NCBI GenBank assembly: GCA_009746045.1
Contig: RPFO01000078.1
Span: 930,516 to 993,015 of the forward strand
DNA: 62,500 nucleotides
Direction of reading: 5' to 3'
Origin: Mesostigma viride
Taxonomy: Eukaryota > Streptophyta > Mesostigmatophyceae > Mesostigmatales > Mesostigmataceae
Positions 20,579 to 33,006 of this stretch are shown here, one piece after another. Each line of letters begins with the position of its first letter. Within the stretch, counting starts at the first letter, position 1. The position numbers and the translations under genes are program-made. The notes beneath the pieces were generated by a model. That model worked only from the letters and a program-made list of their open reading frames with translations, was not told where the DNA came from and did no database searches.

Positions 20579-22515
20579 CGCAGCAGCAGCAACAGCAGCA
20601 GCAGCATCAGCAGCAGCAACGGTCAACGCAGCAGCAATGGCAACAGCAGCAACCCCGGATGCAGCAGCAACAACCCCAGACGAGACCACAATGGCTACCA
20701 CCTGATCCAGAGCAGCAGAGAGACGAGAATGAAGATACCCTGCACTACCGCCATCAGCAGCCAGTCACCGGGCGGCCAACGCATCCTTGGGCAGGTCGGG
20801 GGCGGCCCCAGGGGCCTCCACCGGGCCCCCCACACCGGGGCAGACGCAGAGTGTCCTTCGGCAGCACGTCCCTGTTACCCACTGCGCTATGGTATTCGGA
20901 CGAGGAAGGGGAGGTCCCAGGGGCAGATGGCGAGTTCGATGACCTGGAAGGGACTAACGAGGCGGACGAGGGAACTGTCACGCAGGGCCCGCCCGTTGGT
21001 ACTCATAGACCACGGACCAGCCCAGGGGAGACCAGGAGCAGTGTCACCCAGAGACGAGGAGACTCACACGCCAGTCCAGCGCCCGACCTCAACCGCAGCG
21101 CCCACGGGTGCTTGACCAAAGCGCGGTCCCTCGCCTGCGCCTGCTGGCAACTTCAGCTTCAGCAGGGTGGCCTTGGATGACCCGGGGTACGAACACCCCT
21201 CTCCGTCCAGGTGCGGCGGACTCATGGTACGCCGCCCAGATCCAGCTCTCTCCCCCGGTCGCAGCCCCCCGACTTCGGCGATATCCCCACGTAGACGTCG
21301 GTGGGCCCGTCACCGCCGCGGTAAAGGCCCCACCGATGCCCAATTTCAAGAATGTACCCAAGCTGCACGCGGACATGAAACCGCGCGAGGTAGAGGAATG
21401 GGGACGCATGTGGCGACGGCAGTATACCATCTGGCGCAACATCACAACTGGCAGCTGGCCACCAGCGATCTGATTGATCTGGTGATTAACTCCTGTATGG
21501 ACCCCTCGGTGATAAGCATCTTGAACTGTGAGAGCATCGCGTCCCAGTCATACCCGCAAACCTTGGCGGAACTGATGGACCGAGTGCGTCGCAAGCTGGT
21601 GCCCCCAGATGCTACACTCCACGAGCGGATGGCCTTCAGCAAGCTGCGCCAGGGGACCACCCCATATCGCGAGTTTCTGTCTAAGTTCGAGTCCAGCGCC
21701 GCCTACCTGGCTGACATGACCTGGTACGAGTACAAGAGCAGGTTCATCGAGGCACTCTGCCCTGAGCTGCAGGACGAGGTATTCAAGCACTATGCTGATG
21801 TCCCTTGGGAAGAGTGGGACATCTTGAATATCCAGAGGTATCTCCTACAGGTGGCCGACGTAGTGGCTCGCGGGCGTGCCCCTCAGTGCGCCGTTTCTTC
21901 AGACCTGCTCCCCCGCGACGGGTGAATCAGATGTACTCCACTGATTTCGCCGGCGAGGAGGAGGACGAGTACCTCGACGACCCTGACGAGGGCTACACTG
22001 ACCATGGCGTCAACGCGATCGACGCTAGCAAGGCGCGCTGCTTCATGTGCAGCGAGGTGGGGCACCTCAAGCGCGACTGCCCCAAGCTCCGGGGCAAGAA
22101 CGCCAGTCGTGGGACAGGAGAAGGGACACCCAGTGTTCGTTTCTCCGGCCCGGCCTTCGGCAGCCGCCCCGACTCCTCCGGTCCTCGGGACCGACCCCGC
22201 AACGCGGGTGAGCGTGCGGCTCGCCTGCAGCACGCCAGACAGGTCCCGACGCAGTACCAGCAGCCGCGACCACCCGCGACCAGCTCTACCAAGGGTGTGT
22301 TGCGTGCGGTCAACGAGATTGAGGCGCGGCGACAGTCCTCCTCTTCCGGCCAAACGCAGGCAGTGGCTGGCTACGAGTATGACGACGAGGAGGGGGCTGA
22401 CGAAGAGGAGGAGGGGGGGAAGAGGGCGGGTGGTCGGGCGAGGCGGCCTCCCGTCCCACCGCTCCTCGGGAGTAGTAGCCCTGCCCATGGGCTTGGGTCC
22501 CGGGGTAGGGGATAG
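20161..22515 (+). pseudogene. gag: gag of element B with polyglutamine tract and zinc knuckle (frame breaks)
   Basis: This is the capsid/nucleocapsid precursor. The first frame (20161-21180) starts MPTRSQTRNARDTEEETRER and contains a CAG/CAA tract near 20461-20690 coding a long interrupted polyglutamine. The capsid core continues in other frames (SCMDPSVISILNCESIASQS near 21491-21549; TTPYREFLSKFESSAAYLAD near 21658-21717). The CCHC knuckle CFMCSEVGHLKRDC lies near 22040-22081, and the frame ends at 22515. At least three single-base frame breaks separate these parts. The corresponding gag of element C is open for 525 residues, so the breaks are specific to this copy or its consensus. Confidence 0.85.
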
Positions 22516-24411
22516 GTAGAAAAATCAGATGGTAGCCCAGACGCGGAGTCAACTAGAGTAGAGGTAGACGTCAATAACGTGGCCGCAGACGCGTCCACCC
22601 AACCGGCGGCGCGTGCATCTCAAGGAGATTCGCGGCATCTGTTTCTTTTCAGCGGAGGGTTATTGGTCCCTCCCACCGTCCTTGATCCGTATTTGAAGGA
22701 GAAAACGATCATGGACGTGAAGTTCCTGGTCGACACCGGCGCCTCCACGTCCTTCATCAACGAGGCCCTGGTGCGTCGGCTGGGCCTGGTACCCCGGCCT
22801 CACACCACGGCAGTATATGTCACCTACTCAGACGGTCGGCGGCACCAATCGCCGGGCCTAGCAGACATCAAGGGTGTGCTGCAGGGCACGCCGGTGGACC
22901 TGGTGGCGACTATTGCGCCGCTGGGCGCTGCCGACATCATCATTGGAGTGGACTGGCTGGACAAGCAGGATGTGGACATCAGTGTGCGCCGGCGGGTAGT
23001 TTGGTTTCCGGATGGTTCATTCTGGTGCCCAGACAGCGAGTATAGGGCACAGGCCGCGGAGGTCCATAACATTACACACGAGCGCTCGGCGGACGGGCCT
23101 CGACCAGCGTCCCAGATCCTGATGAGTAGCAAGACGCTGGCGCGCCAGCTCCGGAAGGGCAAGGAGTACGCGATGTATCGCATAGACCTGGACAGCACTC
23201 AGGCTCTGCTTAACGAGATTGGTGCCGGATTCACACCGGACGAGCTGGCGCGGTTCAATGCCGTCCTGGAGAAGCGCACTACCCTTTTTGCGGATCGCAC
23301 CCCCCAGTTCCCTCCCAATCGATCGGTGTTACATCGTGTCCAGCTCCAGGAGGGTTCCGGGCCTACCGTGTCTCCCATGTACCGCATGGGCCCAGTCGAG
23401 CTGGTGGAGCTCAAGAAGATCCTCATTTCACTGCTCGACGCGGGGCTCATTGAAACCAGCAACAGCCCCTTCTCAGCGGGCGTGCTGCTCGTTCCCAAGC
23501 CAGGAGGCAAGTGGCGTCTGGTGACGGATTACCGGAAGCTGAACGCCATCACCGTCAAGTCCCGGTATCCTCTACCGCGGATCGACGACATCTTCAACCG
23601 TGTCCAGGGGGCCACGTGTTTCACCGTCATCGACTGCGCGGATGGGTTTTGGCAGCTGCGCATCGCGCCAGAAGACTGCCACAAGACCGCGTTCGCTACG
23701 CCCTTCGGTCACTATCAGTTTCGGGTGGCGGCAATGGGGCTGTGCAATTCGCCTGCGTCCTTCCAGATGCTGATGAATGACATCCTCCGTCCGGTGATGG
23801 GCACAGCCCACTTGCCGCAGGTCTCCCAGCTAGGACCTGGCGGACCCGCAGAAGGGGGCGCGCCCGCCCTGGACCTACAAGCGCACGTGCGCGCTGGCGT
23901 ATCTGGACGACATCCTGGTGTACTCCAAGACGTTCGAGGAGCACCTAGAGGATGTGGACGCCGTTCTGCAGATCATGGAGGATGAGCACCTTTCGGCGCG
24001 GAAGGCCAAGGTGCGCGCCGGCCGCTGCGTACCGTTTCTGGGCCATACCTTGTCGGCGGACGGCATCGCGACCGACCCTGAAAAGATCGAGTCCGTTCAG
24101 CAATGGCCTGTCCCTACGGACGTGAAAGGGGTGCGCAGCTTCCTGGGATTGGCATCTTACTACCGACGGTTCATCCCGCGGTTTGCCACCATCGCCGCCC
24201 CAATCAACGCTCTTCTCAAGAAGGGTACCCCGTTCCTTTGGGCTGAGCAGTGCCAACAGGCTTTTGAGGCGCTTAAGCGCCACCTCACCACAGCGCCAGT
24301 CCTTATCCTGCCGGACCCGGCCCTTCCTTTCGTCGTGGCTACGGACGCCAGCAAGGTGGCCATCGGGGGTGTCCTCCTGCAGGACCAAGGCAAGGGTCTT
24401 CAGCCCATCGA

Positions 24412-24415
24412 GTAT
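24412..24415. repeat. TSD of insertion G, left (GTAT)
   Basis: GTAT is repeated at 26174-26177. Removing G and one copy restores the continuous RNase H codons for EYISRT. Confidence 0.85.
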
Positions 24416-26173
24416 TGTCTAATCACCAAGAAAATGTCCTCAAATGAGGACATTTTTAAACATGGATACCATTTGTAATAACTAACACATGTCAACACAT
24501 CCATGGGTACGGTATGGAACCATGTTCATTTATGATATGTTCAAGAGTTGCAATGCTTAACATCCATGAAATATGCTCATTGTATAATTGTTTACGATTT
24601 ATGAATGCAGGGGGGTCGCTACGCGAGTGACCAAATAGCACTCAAGTCAACAATATGCCAAGAAAGAAGGCTAAGCCAGGTCATGGCTGGCCCTGAAAAT
24701 GCACCCAGGGTGCCCACAACATGTCTATGTTACACCCTCGCAGTCCTAGACCCTGCAGCCTGCCAGGGTGGGGGACAAAATGTAACTGGCAACCAGGGAC
24801 CATGGTGCAGGCCTTACAGCAGGTGTAAAGCTAGCTCAGTCCAACGAGTGAAATATGAAGCAAATACTCGCCAAGGTTAGGTCCATGATCGTTGGTAGAG
24901 GCTCGGCTGCCACCACGGTGCTAAACCATGATGCTGAACCCTTACGTTATATATGAAACATATACTGCAAAGAGGCACAAGTTGTAACACAAGCACAATG
25001 TAAACATGACAAGCTCAAGTTTCCAAGCCAGTCTTGATCACTTGGACATGAGTTGAAGCATTAGAAACATATGGGCAACATACCAGCAAGCCTTGAAAGA
25101 CTTCTCAGCAACAAGGCAGTATATGTGTTGAATCAAACTACCACATCGCAATTAAGCACAGCGACTTCTAGTCGCTGCTGTTTTGATAACGCAAGGCCGT
25201 TTACCTTTTCAGTGACGCAGCGGGAAAAGAAAGTACTGCCCAGCAAACTTCCGTTATTCCCCGGACATAAACGTAATCAAAACCACGAAGTTGGGCATTG
25301 AAAGCAACCGGAATTATCACGTCTGCGAGAGTTATAGGTTACAATCCGCTTAACACGCTTACTTAGAACGGTGCGGTTGAGAATGACAGTCGGAACCTTG
25401 CTCTTGACGTGCGCCCAGGCCGCCAGCTGCGCGGGCCAGCTCAAGAAATATATATTCAAGGACGGTGACGCGTGGGAAGCACCCAGCCTTGCGGCAAAAG
25501 AAAAATATGGCTCGCGCTCGCCCTGGTTTTCGCCAGGCGCGACTGCGACATCACGACGAAAAAATAGAGACTCTTTGACGCATGCAACTGCCCAGGTCCC
25601 TCTTCTCCCCATGTCGCCCATAAGCCCAGAAGCGTACCATAACCCATACTCGCGATATCCGCAGCGCCTGGGCGGAAAAAGAAATTGTAAAACCGAACTG
25701 CGAACTGACCTATCATGCGATCTACGTAGCTCTCAGATTTTCTTCAACAATGCCAAAATCCGTTCATGAACAAAATTTTCGACATATACAAAGCACCTGC
25801 ACGTGAAGAATAGCATCTTCGAAATCACTAGATTACGATCTAAAATGATGTCTTCGTCCGGGGCAGAATAATGCCCTATAACATTCAGGCAAGCCTCGGA
25901 ACTGGCACGACCCCATAGCCGCCACTCGACAAAACACTCGATTGCATTGCGATGTTCTTGCTATTGTAGGTACTTTTCGTCGCCTCATATTTTCCAGGTA
26001 CGGTCGACCCCTGTCGACCCCAGGGGCTTGGCGCGCTCAGTACCTATCCCAGTTTCGCGCCAAAACCCACCAAGTGACCCTAGGACCAAATTTGGCGCCA
26101 AAACCGCGCCCCTGACCCCCCCCGTCTCAAACGAGGACTATGTCCTCAAATGAGGACATTTGGTTTTTGGACA
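24416..26173. mobile_element. Insertion G, 1758 bp, non-autonomous element with terminal inverted repeats
   Basis: It begins TGTCTAATCACCAA and ends with the inverse of TGTCCAAAAACCAA (11 of the first 15 positions agree), with a 4-bp duplication GTAT. A 20-bp near-palindrome, ATGTCCTCAAATGAGGACAT, lies 18 bases in from the left end (24434-24453) and 14 bases in from the right (26140-26159). No transposase or other credible protein is encoded. TGT-start termini with 4-bp duplications are known for Ginger DNA transposons, and TG...CA ends also suit an LTR. I cannot choose between these. Confidence 0.8.
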
Positions 26174-28384
26174 GTATATCTCACGCACAATGATTCCGGT
26201 GGAACGGAATTACCCAGTGCATCAGCAGGAGCTTCTGGCAGTAGTCTACAGCTGCCACACGTGGCGTCATCATCTTCTGGGGGCCCAGTTTTCGGTGGCC
26301 ATTAGTGAGCAGGGGGATCTCGACCCCCACCGCCTGGTGATCCACACCGACCACCGGCCGCTCACCCACCTCCTGGTGCAGCCCAACCTGACGCCCCGCC
26401 AAGCGCGGTGGATGGAGTACTTGTCACAGTTTGCGCCATTCAAGATCCAATACGTCAAGGGCGCGGACAACGTGGTGCCAGACGCCCTTTCGCGACGGGC
26501 GGACTATTGGTTCTACGAGGACATGGATGTGCTTCATACCACTTGCGTCCCAGTGGCCGCCCCGGGGACCGCCTACGGCGCGGAGCCACGGTCTCCCCGG
26601 GCCCGCCACCTGTTTCATCTGGGACACACCACCAGCGATGACTTGTCACCTCTCTTGGAGGAGACGAGTGCCCACGAGGACGTGGACGCCCCCGGGGAGG
26701 GGGAGGGATCGCATACGCGCATGCCCCTTAGTCATGTGGTGCCGCCCCAGGGAATTTTTCAGCTTCAGCCGATCGGCCCGCCCACAGTCTTCTCCGAATT
26801 CGTCAACCAGGCGAGCGCGGAGACAGAACCGGCCGCGGACGCGTTCACAGTCACGTCGGACCTGGAGACGATGATCAGTCGTTTCACGGTCACGGAGGAA
26901 GCGGCGCTTGAAGCCATCCGGGCACATCCCCAGCAGATGGGTGCCTACCCTTGCAAGTTCCAGGATGGACGCCTGTTCGTGAGCATCCAGCCGGAGGAAT
27001 GGCGGCTGTATGTCCCGGAGCTTTGTAGGGCCGCCTTGCTTCACGAGCTCCACGATTCGCTTCTAGGCGGACATCAGGGAAGCCACCGTCTTTATCCTCG
27101 GGCCCGCAAGCATTTCTACTGGCCAGGGATGAAGGAGTATATTGAGACATATGTGCGCCAGTGCCCCTCGTGCCAGATCATGAAGTCCAGGAACACGGGC
27201 TCGCAAGCCGTCCCCAAGACGTTACCTGATCCGATGGGTCCTTGGGATTCTATCATGATGGACTTCATCGGCCCGTTCAAGAAGGCGAAGAGCGGCAACA
27301 GCATGGTCCTGGTGTTCGTGGACCGCCTGACGCGCATGTGTCACTTGGCCCCGTGTCCGGCCGACCTCACTGCGGAGGAGTGCGCCAAGATATACCTGAC
27401 GCACGTGTTCCGGTTCCACGGGCTCAGCCGACAGTTCATCTCCGACCGCGACAAGCTCTTCACGGCCAAATTCTGGCAGGAGTTTTTCGAACGGCTGGGC
27501 ACCAAGGTGTCGCTGGGCACGGCCTACCACAGTTCGTCGTCACATCTGGTGGAGCGGTTGAACCGCACAGTGCAAGAGACCATGCGACACTACACCGACG
27601 CGGTGGGCAGCAATTGGGAGGAACTTCTGGGCTTGGTGGAGTTCTCCCTGAACAATGCTCCCCAGGCCGCCCACGGATTTACCCCCTTTTTCCTCAACTC
27701 TGGCAGGCACCCTCTCACGCCTCCCGACCTGCTTATGAGCCCCGGACTGGGAGAGGATCAGGTCAAGCTGGACACACGCCAGGGGGTTGATCGCTTGCTG
27801 CAGCGGATGCACCAGGCTCATAACAGTGCAGTCCAGGGCTACCGCGCCGCGACCGAGCGGTATCTGGAGAGGACAGCCGGCAAGCGGGATAACCGGGCGC
27901 CGTCCATTGAGGTGGGCGATTGGGTCCTGGTGGAGGGCCCACAGATCGGACGATTCTCACACAAGGTGGAGAAGGAGCTGAAGACTAAGCTTCGTCCCAT
28001 GTTCCTGGGCCCCTACAAGGTTCTCACCAAGTTTGACGACGTCATGTTCCAGGTGGACGTCCCAGCGTCATGGAACCTCACGTCCAACCGTTTCCATCGT
28101 GACCAGCTCAAGTTGTACCACCAGAACACCATTCAGGGTCGGGTCAATCCCCCGGCCCCGTTGGAGTTCAATCCGGACACGGGGGAACAGGAGGATGAGG
28201 TGGCAGCGATCGTGGGACACCGGGATGTCAAACGGGGTCGGGGGACCCAGCGACAGTACCGTGTGCGATGGCGATTCGCGCAGCATGAGTCTGAGGACTC
28301 CTGGCGCACTTCCACTGAGTTAGCGGGTTGCGCCCGCTTATTGGAAGCGTACAAGAAGACACACCAATTGCATTAATAGGCCAC

Positions 28385-30952
28385 ATGCGGTATAACGGTG
28401 TACGGTGTAGGGTGAGAGTGAGGTGTGAGCCAGATACCAGGTACACGCCGACTAACGCCTTGGCTTGTGGTGTGTGGGCCGTGCAGGGGGACGCCGCGGA
28501 GGCGCCTCCCAGGGGCCAGACTTCCGCCAGCGCCGCGGAGGCCGTAGAGGCAGGAATCCGGGTAGTAGACGGGGAGTCGAGTGAGGAAGATCTGGTGGCC
28601 ATGGACACGACAGATTACCCGGAGGCCCCTCTACCAGAACAGGATGACAGGATGCAGACAGCTCGCGGAGAGCCTGCAGTCCGAAGGGGTGCTTTAAGGG
28701 CCGGGGGCTCGGGAGGTGGTGGCCGGCGCGAGACGTCGTCCAGACCCGAAGCTCCGGACGCGCGAGCGCTGCAGATAGTGAAGGAGCTGAATGAGGAGAC
28801 ATTCAACCCCCGAGTGTTCGTGCGCGACTATGGTCGGGCGGGTGACTTGGTGGAGCGGCGTCGTCGGCGCCGTAACCAGATGCCGTCAGATCTCCGCGCC
28901 GATTCCATTCTGGCACGGGTCGGCCCCGCTAAGCTGGAGGATTTTCGATGGTTCGTGCGGAGAAATGTGGGGTTCAAGATCGAGACCCGCACCGCCGAGC
29001 GCGACGGCGTGGTGGTCGGTATCGACTGGGAAACCCATGAGCGGGGTGCCTGTGTCATGCGTGCGTGAACACGCTGGATGCAGGTCTGGTATTTCCACGG
29101 CTGTTGCTCCTCCTAATTCCGCCCGAGGTGCGGAAGCATCTGGAGAACTACTTCCCTCGATACCTCCCGTTTGAAGGGGCGTTGCGGGGCGAGAAGTGTA
29201 TGCGCGCGGGTCAGTACTCGTTACGGCAGGCCCTGGATCGCATCGTGGCGATGGACGACGAGGACCAGGATGATGGGAGCGAGGGTGACGACTCCGATTC
29301 TGATGACTACCCTCCCCGCCCTCTTCCTCGTCCTCCTTCAAGGGATCCACCTTCTGGGGGCTCCTTGGAGGGCGGCGCAGGACATCGTCCTGTGACGCGT
29401 TTCGAGGCGCCACCGCCGGCGCTGGGCTGGGGGCGCCCCTCTGGGCGAGGGTCTCGCCCGCGGTCCACGGGTTGGGGCGGGGCAGCCAACCAGCTTCTCG
29501 GCGTGCTCCAGACCGGCCTGCACGTCGGCGCTCGCCCTCACCGTCATCGCGCTCGCGTTCCCGTTCGGACTCGGGAACGGAGGTACGCCCTGCTCGCCGC
29601 GCGTCACCACCACCTCGTCGCCCGGTTGATCGGCACTGGGAGCGCACGTGGGGGTCGGCGGTGGAATTGGAGCGAGAGTCTCGGCGACCGCGGTCGGATA
29701 CGACGGGAGCTGCTCCGGCTAGGACAGAACAGCCGGCCGGGGGCGAGCCCCCGGTTGTGGCCCCCAGGTCCTCCGACGGATGCGGGCCAAGAGGAGCCTA
29801 CCTTCCTTGTCTCCTTGGAACCACCGGAGCCTACCTTCTTAGTCTCCCTGGAACCACGTCCCCGGCCTGCACCAGCCGGCTCATCAATGCCACGTCCTGC
29901 GGAGGGTCACACCCGGCCCACTTCGTCGGGTCGACCCTCGCACCCTTCCGCGGAGGAACCGTGCCTACCACCATGGCAGAGACGCGACCTCGGGTCGCGG
30001 AGGGCCCCAGCGGAACGGACATTCTGGTACCAGCGGAGCCCGTGATGCGCTTGGAAGCGCTCGTAGCTGCGGTACAATCAGGACAGGACCTGATACAGCG
30101 CCTGATGGTCCAGCACGGTCGTCAAGGCGATCATTCTGCGGCCACCTCAGTGGGCTATGATGCGGCTTCCAGAGCTCCTGGTCACGAGGAGTGGTCATTG
30201 GGGACTTCATACGGCCGGTACCGGGCAGAGCGGTGAGACATGGTGGGCCAGGACCTCGCACGGAGAAGCTGTGTGTGACATTCGAGGGACCTCCGGCTTT
30301 TCAGGTTCCCCCGGGTACGCACCTACCCGCTCCTCTGGTGTTTCAAGCGGGTCCTTGGTTCGCTGTGGATCGCGGGGCTTACTGGGAACAGGTAGAGATC
30401 ACCTTTCTGCCCCAGGTTCCCCTGCCCCTGCCGCAACCCGACGACCCTCGTTTTCCCCTTGCGGTGGGGCATACTGTGCGGTTCGGGTCCGAAGACTGGT
30501 GGGATTGGCGATATCAGGTCGACGGGGTGGGGCACGTGGTGACGCCTCCCAAGGTGGCTCCAGCGGAGGGGAGTGTCTTTCTTAATCTGGTGGCGCCCGA
30601 TATTGTAGGGGCTCGGACGGTGTCGATCAACGATGATCACGTGCGTATGGAGGTTTTCATGATGGGGGTGCACTTTGTTCGAGAGCACCGTTGTGGGGTG
30701 GTGGATCGGTCGGCGCTGACCCTCCTATTCACCCATCCCCAGTACCTCGCTGGGTTCCTGTCTCTGTGGCCCAGAGGGTCGTGGGTGGAGCTGTTCCGGC
30801 TGGGTCGGCAGAAGGTGTCCCCCTACCAAGTGGCCTTTGAGGTTGACCTGTGTTCGCACCCTGGGGTGATGACTTCACAGATGACCCATGCGGGGCGTAG
30901 GGCCCTCACTGAAGTCCTGTCGCAGCGACGTGCCACTAGCGGCGGACGCTAG
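28385..30952 (+). pseudogene. ORF3 of element B, unknown protein after pol (frame breaks)
   Basis: Unrecognised family. Successive frames are 28385-29068 (ends ETHERGACVMRA), 29065 onward (VRKHLENYFPRYLPFEGALRG, acidic DDEDQDDGSEGDDSDSDD), 29472-30236 (arginine-serine rich SPSPSSRSRSRSDSG middle; ends SLGTSYGRYRAER) and 30191-30952 (TLLFTHPQYLAGFLSLWPRG near 30717-30776). Blocks near the start and the end resemble ORF3 of element A, separated in both by a low-complexity linker. I see no membrane segments or signal peptide. It is in the env position but not env-like. At least three frame breaks, or separate overlapping ORFs, are needed. Confidence 0.65.
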
Positions 30953-31156
30953 AGTGGTTAGAATAGTTTTCGTGACGGATAGCGGATTGATCCAGTCACC
31001 ATCAGAGTCTTACTACTACGTCAGAGTTGGTCCTGTGTATCAACTTCTAGAGGAACTGGCATTACTAACCTGCGGGTGAACCGAGGTTGGGACATAGTAC
31101 TCTTATAGTAGCGTTGTTTTCCAATCTCACTTGTACGGTAGGGACTACCGACCCCC
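30953..31156 (+). other. 3' untranslated region of element B
   Basis: No gene. It is conserved with the corresponding part of element C (34400-34600). Confidence 0.6.
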
Positions 31157-31170
31157 ATGGGGGGGAGGAG
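31157..31170 (+). promoter_or_regulatory. Polypurine tract of element B
   Basis: ATGGGGGGGAGGAG lies directly before the 3' LTR. Confidence 0.85.
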
Positions 31171-31755
31171 TGTTACGTCCCTGCCCTTTTGGTCGGACGT
31201 AACAATGGAATAAATTACTAAGGCTGTTTGGTCTATTGGACTTGGGTTTTATGGACCTTGGCTATTGTGTGAATTGGACTAGTTATTTTGGTCCTAGGTT
31301 GTCCTTTTAGGGGGCCGGCGCTGTGGCGCCGCGCCAGTTCTGAGTCCGTCAGTAGTTCTAGGCGTGGATCCTATAGTTGAGGGTCGATGTCGGCCCGGAT
31401 CCTACGTGGAATGAGTGACTCGGATTGTTCTAGGGAAATTGGCGTGTATCTGCGCCGCAACCAACCTAGGTTAAATTGGTCCGAGGACGAGGGTCTCGTC
31501 CTCTTGGTTTAATGAATGATAAGTGCGAATACGCCTACACATTGAGCCCGGGGCATTATCCATTTGTAATTGGTATTGCTAGCCAATATAAGTGTGTACG
31601 AATTAGCTTGGCATTAAGCCGTGATGCCAGATATCTCACGACTCACGTCGTGAAGCGCAACCTACTTTAGGCTATCTTGAATTATTCCTAATTCCGGCAA
31701 GGAGGGTCTTTCGCTACGTAGCTCAGGCTAGGTGTGTCTGGGCAGGGACGTAACA
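31171..31755 (+). repeat. 3' LTR of element B
   Basis: 585 bp, nearly identical to 18356-18940, followed by the TSD GTGCG. Confidence 0.95.
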
Positions 31756-31760
31756 GTGCG

Positions 31761-32261
31761 CAGGCGACGTGCGGGCACTGTCGCGTGTAAATTTGCCTGC
31801 CCGCCCCAGTCCTTCTCGGAACGCCTCCCCAGAGCATGCCGTCATGGTAAGAGCTCTTTTCGCCCGTCGCCGGAAGCTTAAACCACAAGAATACGCCGGT
31901 TAATGACCAGAAAATGGGGGGTTGTCGACGTTATAAACCAGTAGCTGTGGTTTTTCCCGCACCCCGAGCACACTCCGAACGGGGCCAGCAAGCCCCGCCC
32001 GCAGGATAAACACCGGGCGATGTTGCTGCGCCCAAGGGAAGTCATATAGCTGCAAGAAAAGACGTAAAAGCGATTAAAAGCACGACATGCAGTGTTGCCC
32101 CTGTCAGCGCTCCTATAATTCTCACTTTTTCGCGGAAGGGGCGTAAAAATCGGAAACGCAAAATTACGGGAAATCCATCGCTGGGTTTCTTTGAAATGAT
32201 GTTAGGAACTGGTAGAATGTGTTCATGACAGCCGAGAGCATGTTTTTCATGTCTGTGTTTT
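31761..32261. other. Intervening DNA between elements B and D
   Basis: About 500 bp with no convincing gene or repeat. Its right edge, ACCTG (32262-32266), is the duplicated target of element D. Confidence 0.5.
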
Positions 32262-32266
32262 ACCTG

Positions 32267-32995
32267 TGTAACAGAATAAAATGGTGGTCTCTGCTCCACT
32301 AAATGCACAGATCTTTTACCTCCTGTCATTAAAGACAGAACGGACTTATCAAACCCCAAGAGACAGGGGAGATTCCTAGCACTCTCCAGGAATCGTAGAG
32401 GGTGGTCGTTTCCCGTCTAGAGGCCATTCCTACGAGACGGTACTTACGCGGTAGAGAGCGGTGGTCCCCTTTTGGTCGGGCGTCTCTCTGCTTGTTCATA
32501 CAGACACAAGACTTCCTGTCTATCGGATATGGCTGTCCAATAACAGGGCCTGAAGTGAGCATGTTTGGTTATTAGAAATAACTTCACATAATTGGGGTAT
32601 CCGCGTGATGGCTATGGTGACAAACAGGCAAAGCTTATGTCCCCGCCGACACAGAGGAGTCCAACGCAATCCTACAGGTCTCAGCCAATCAGAACACAGA
32701 TGAACCGGTAAGGTTCTCTCTCTATATGCTTTACACCCCTAACTTACGAAAGATACTAACTGACATCAGTCAGATTACACATAGATTCCAAGGTACTGTC
32801 CCGTACCGTCCAGGGCCCAACACAAAGGACCATCAAAAGGGCACTCCGCATATAAGTCCCAAAAAGTCAAGTCAGGCCAGGAATCATTACACTTTGGCCG
32901 TACAAAAGACTCAGCCATTTACACTGAACGCTGAACTCCAAGTTCACGTCCACTTGGATGTAACAGTATACACACTGTCAGAAAATACTGTTACA
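32267..32995 (-). repeat. 3' LTR of element D
   Basis: 729 bp, matching 54843-55572 with few differences (for example GGGGTATCC against GGGGGTTTCC near 32592). Confidence 0.95.
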
Positions 32996-33006
32996 TTCCT
33001 CCCCCC
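32996..33006 (-). promoter_or_regulatory. Polypurine tract of element D
   Basis: The minus strand reads GGGGGGAGGAA against the 3' LTR. Confidence 0.8.

Larger units (their letters stand above)
22579..28376 (+). pseudogene. pol: pol of element B: protease, RT, RNase H, integrase, chromodomain (interrupted)
   Basis: The first frame (22579-23985) carries the protease (VDTGAS at residues 51-56, IIGVDWL near 122) and RT up to SPASFQMLMN. A one-base break near 23831 moves into the frame with YLDD (near 23900) and the RT thumb (GVRSFLGLASYYRRFIP). Inside RNase H the frame is cut by insertion G at 24416. It resumes at 26178 and stays open to 28376: RNase H end (NVVPDALSRR), integrase zinc finger (CPSCQ), catalytic blocks DFIGPF, FISDRDKLF and SHLVERLNR, a GPY module (LRPMFLGPY), and a chromodomain-like end (IVGHRDVKRGRGTQRQYRVR). 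Apart from the one break and the insertion it appears intact. Codon use is GC-rich compared with A. Confidence 0.92.
18356..31755 (+). mobile_element. Ty3/gypsy chromovirus-type LTR retrotransposon, element B
   Basis: 13.4 kb on the plus strand with 585-bp LTRs (TGTTACGTCC...GGACGTAACA) and TSD GTGCG (18351-18355 and 31756-31760). Order: LTR, primer site, repeat-bearing leader, hybrid-binding-domain ORF, polyglutamine-rich gag with zinc knuckle, pol, third ORF, polypurine tract, LTR. I noticed only two base differences between the LTRs, so insertion was recent. A 1758-bp insertion (G, 24416-26173) interrupts pol. Without it the element would be about 11.6 kb. Confidence 0.95.

Noticed and set aside
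20372-20701. Minus-strand poly-Ala and poly-Leu frames
   Set aside because: They are antisense frames of the CAG/CAA tract in gag of element B.
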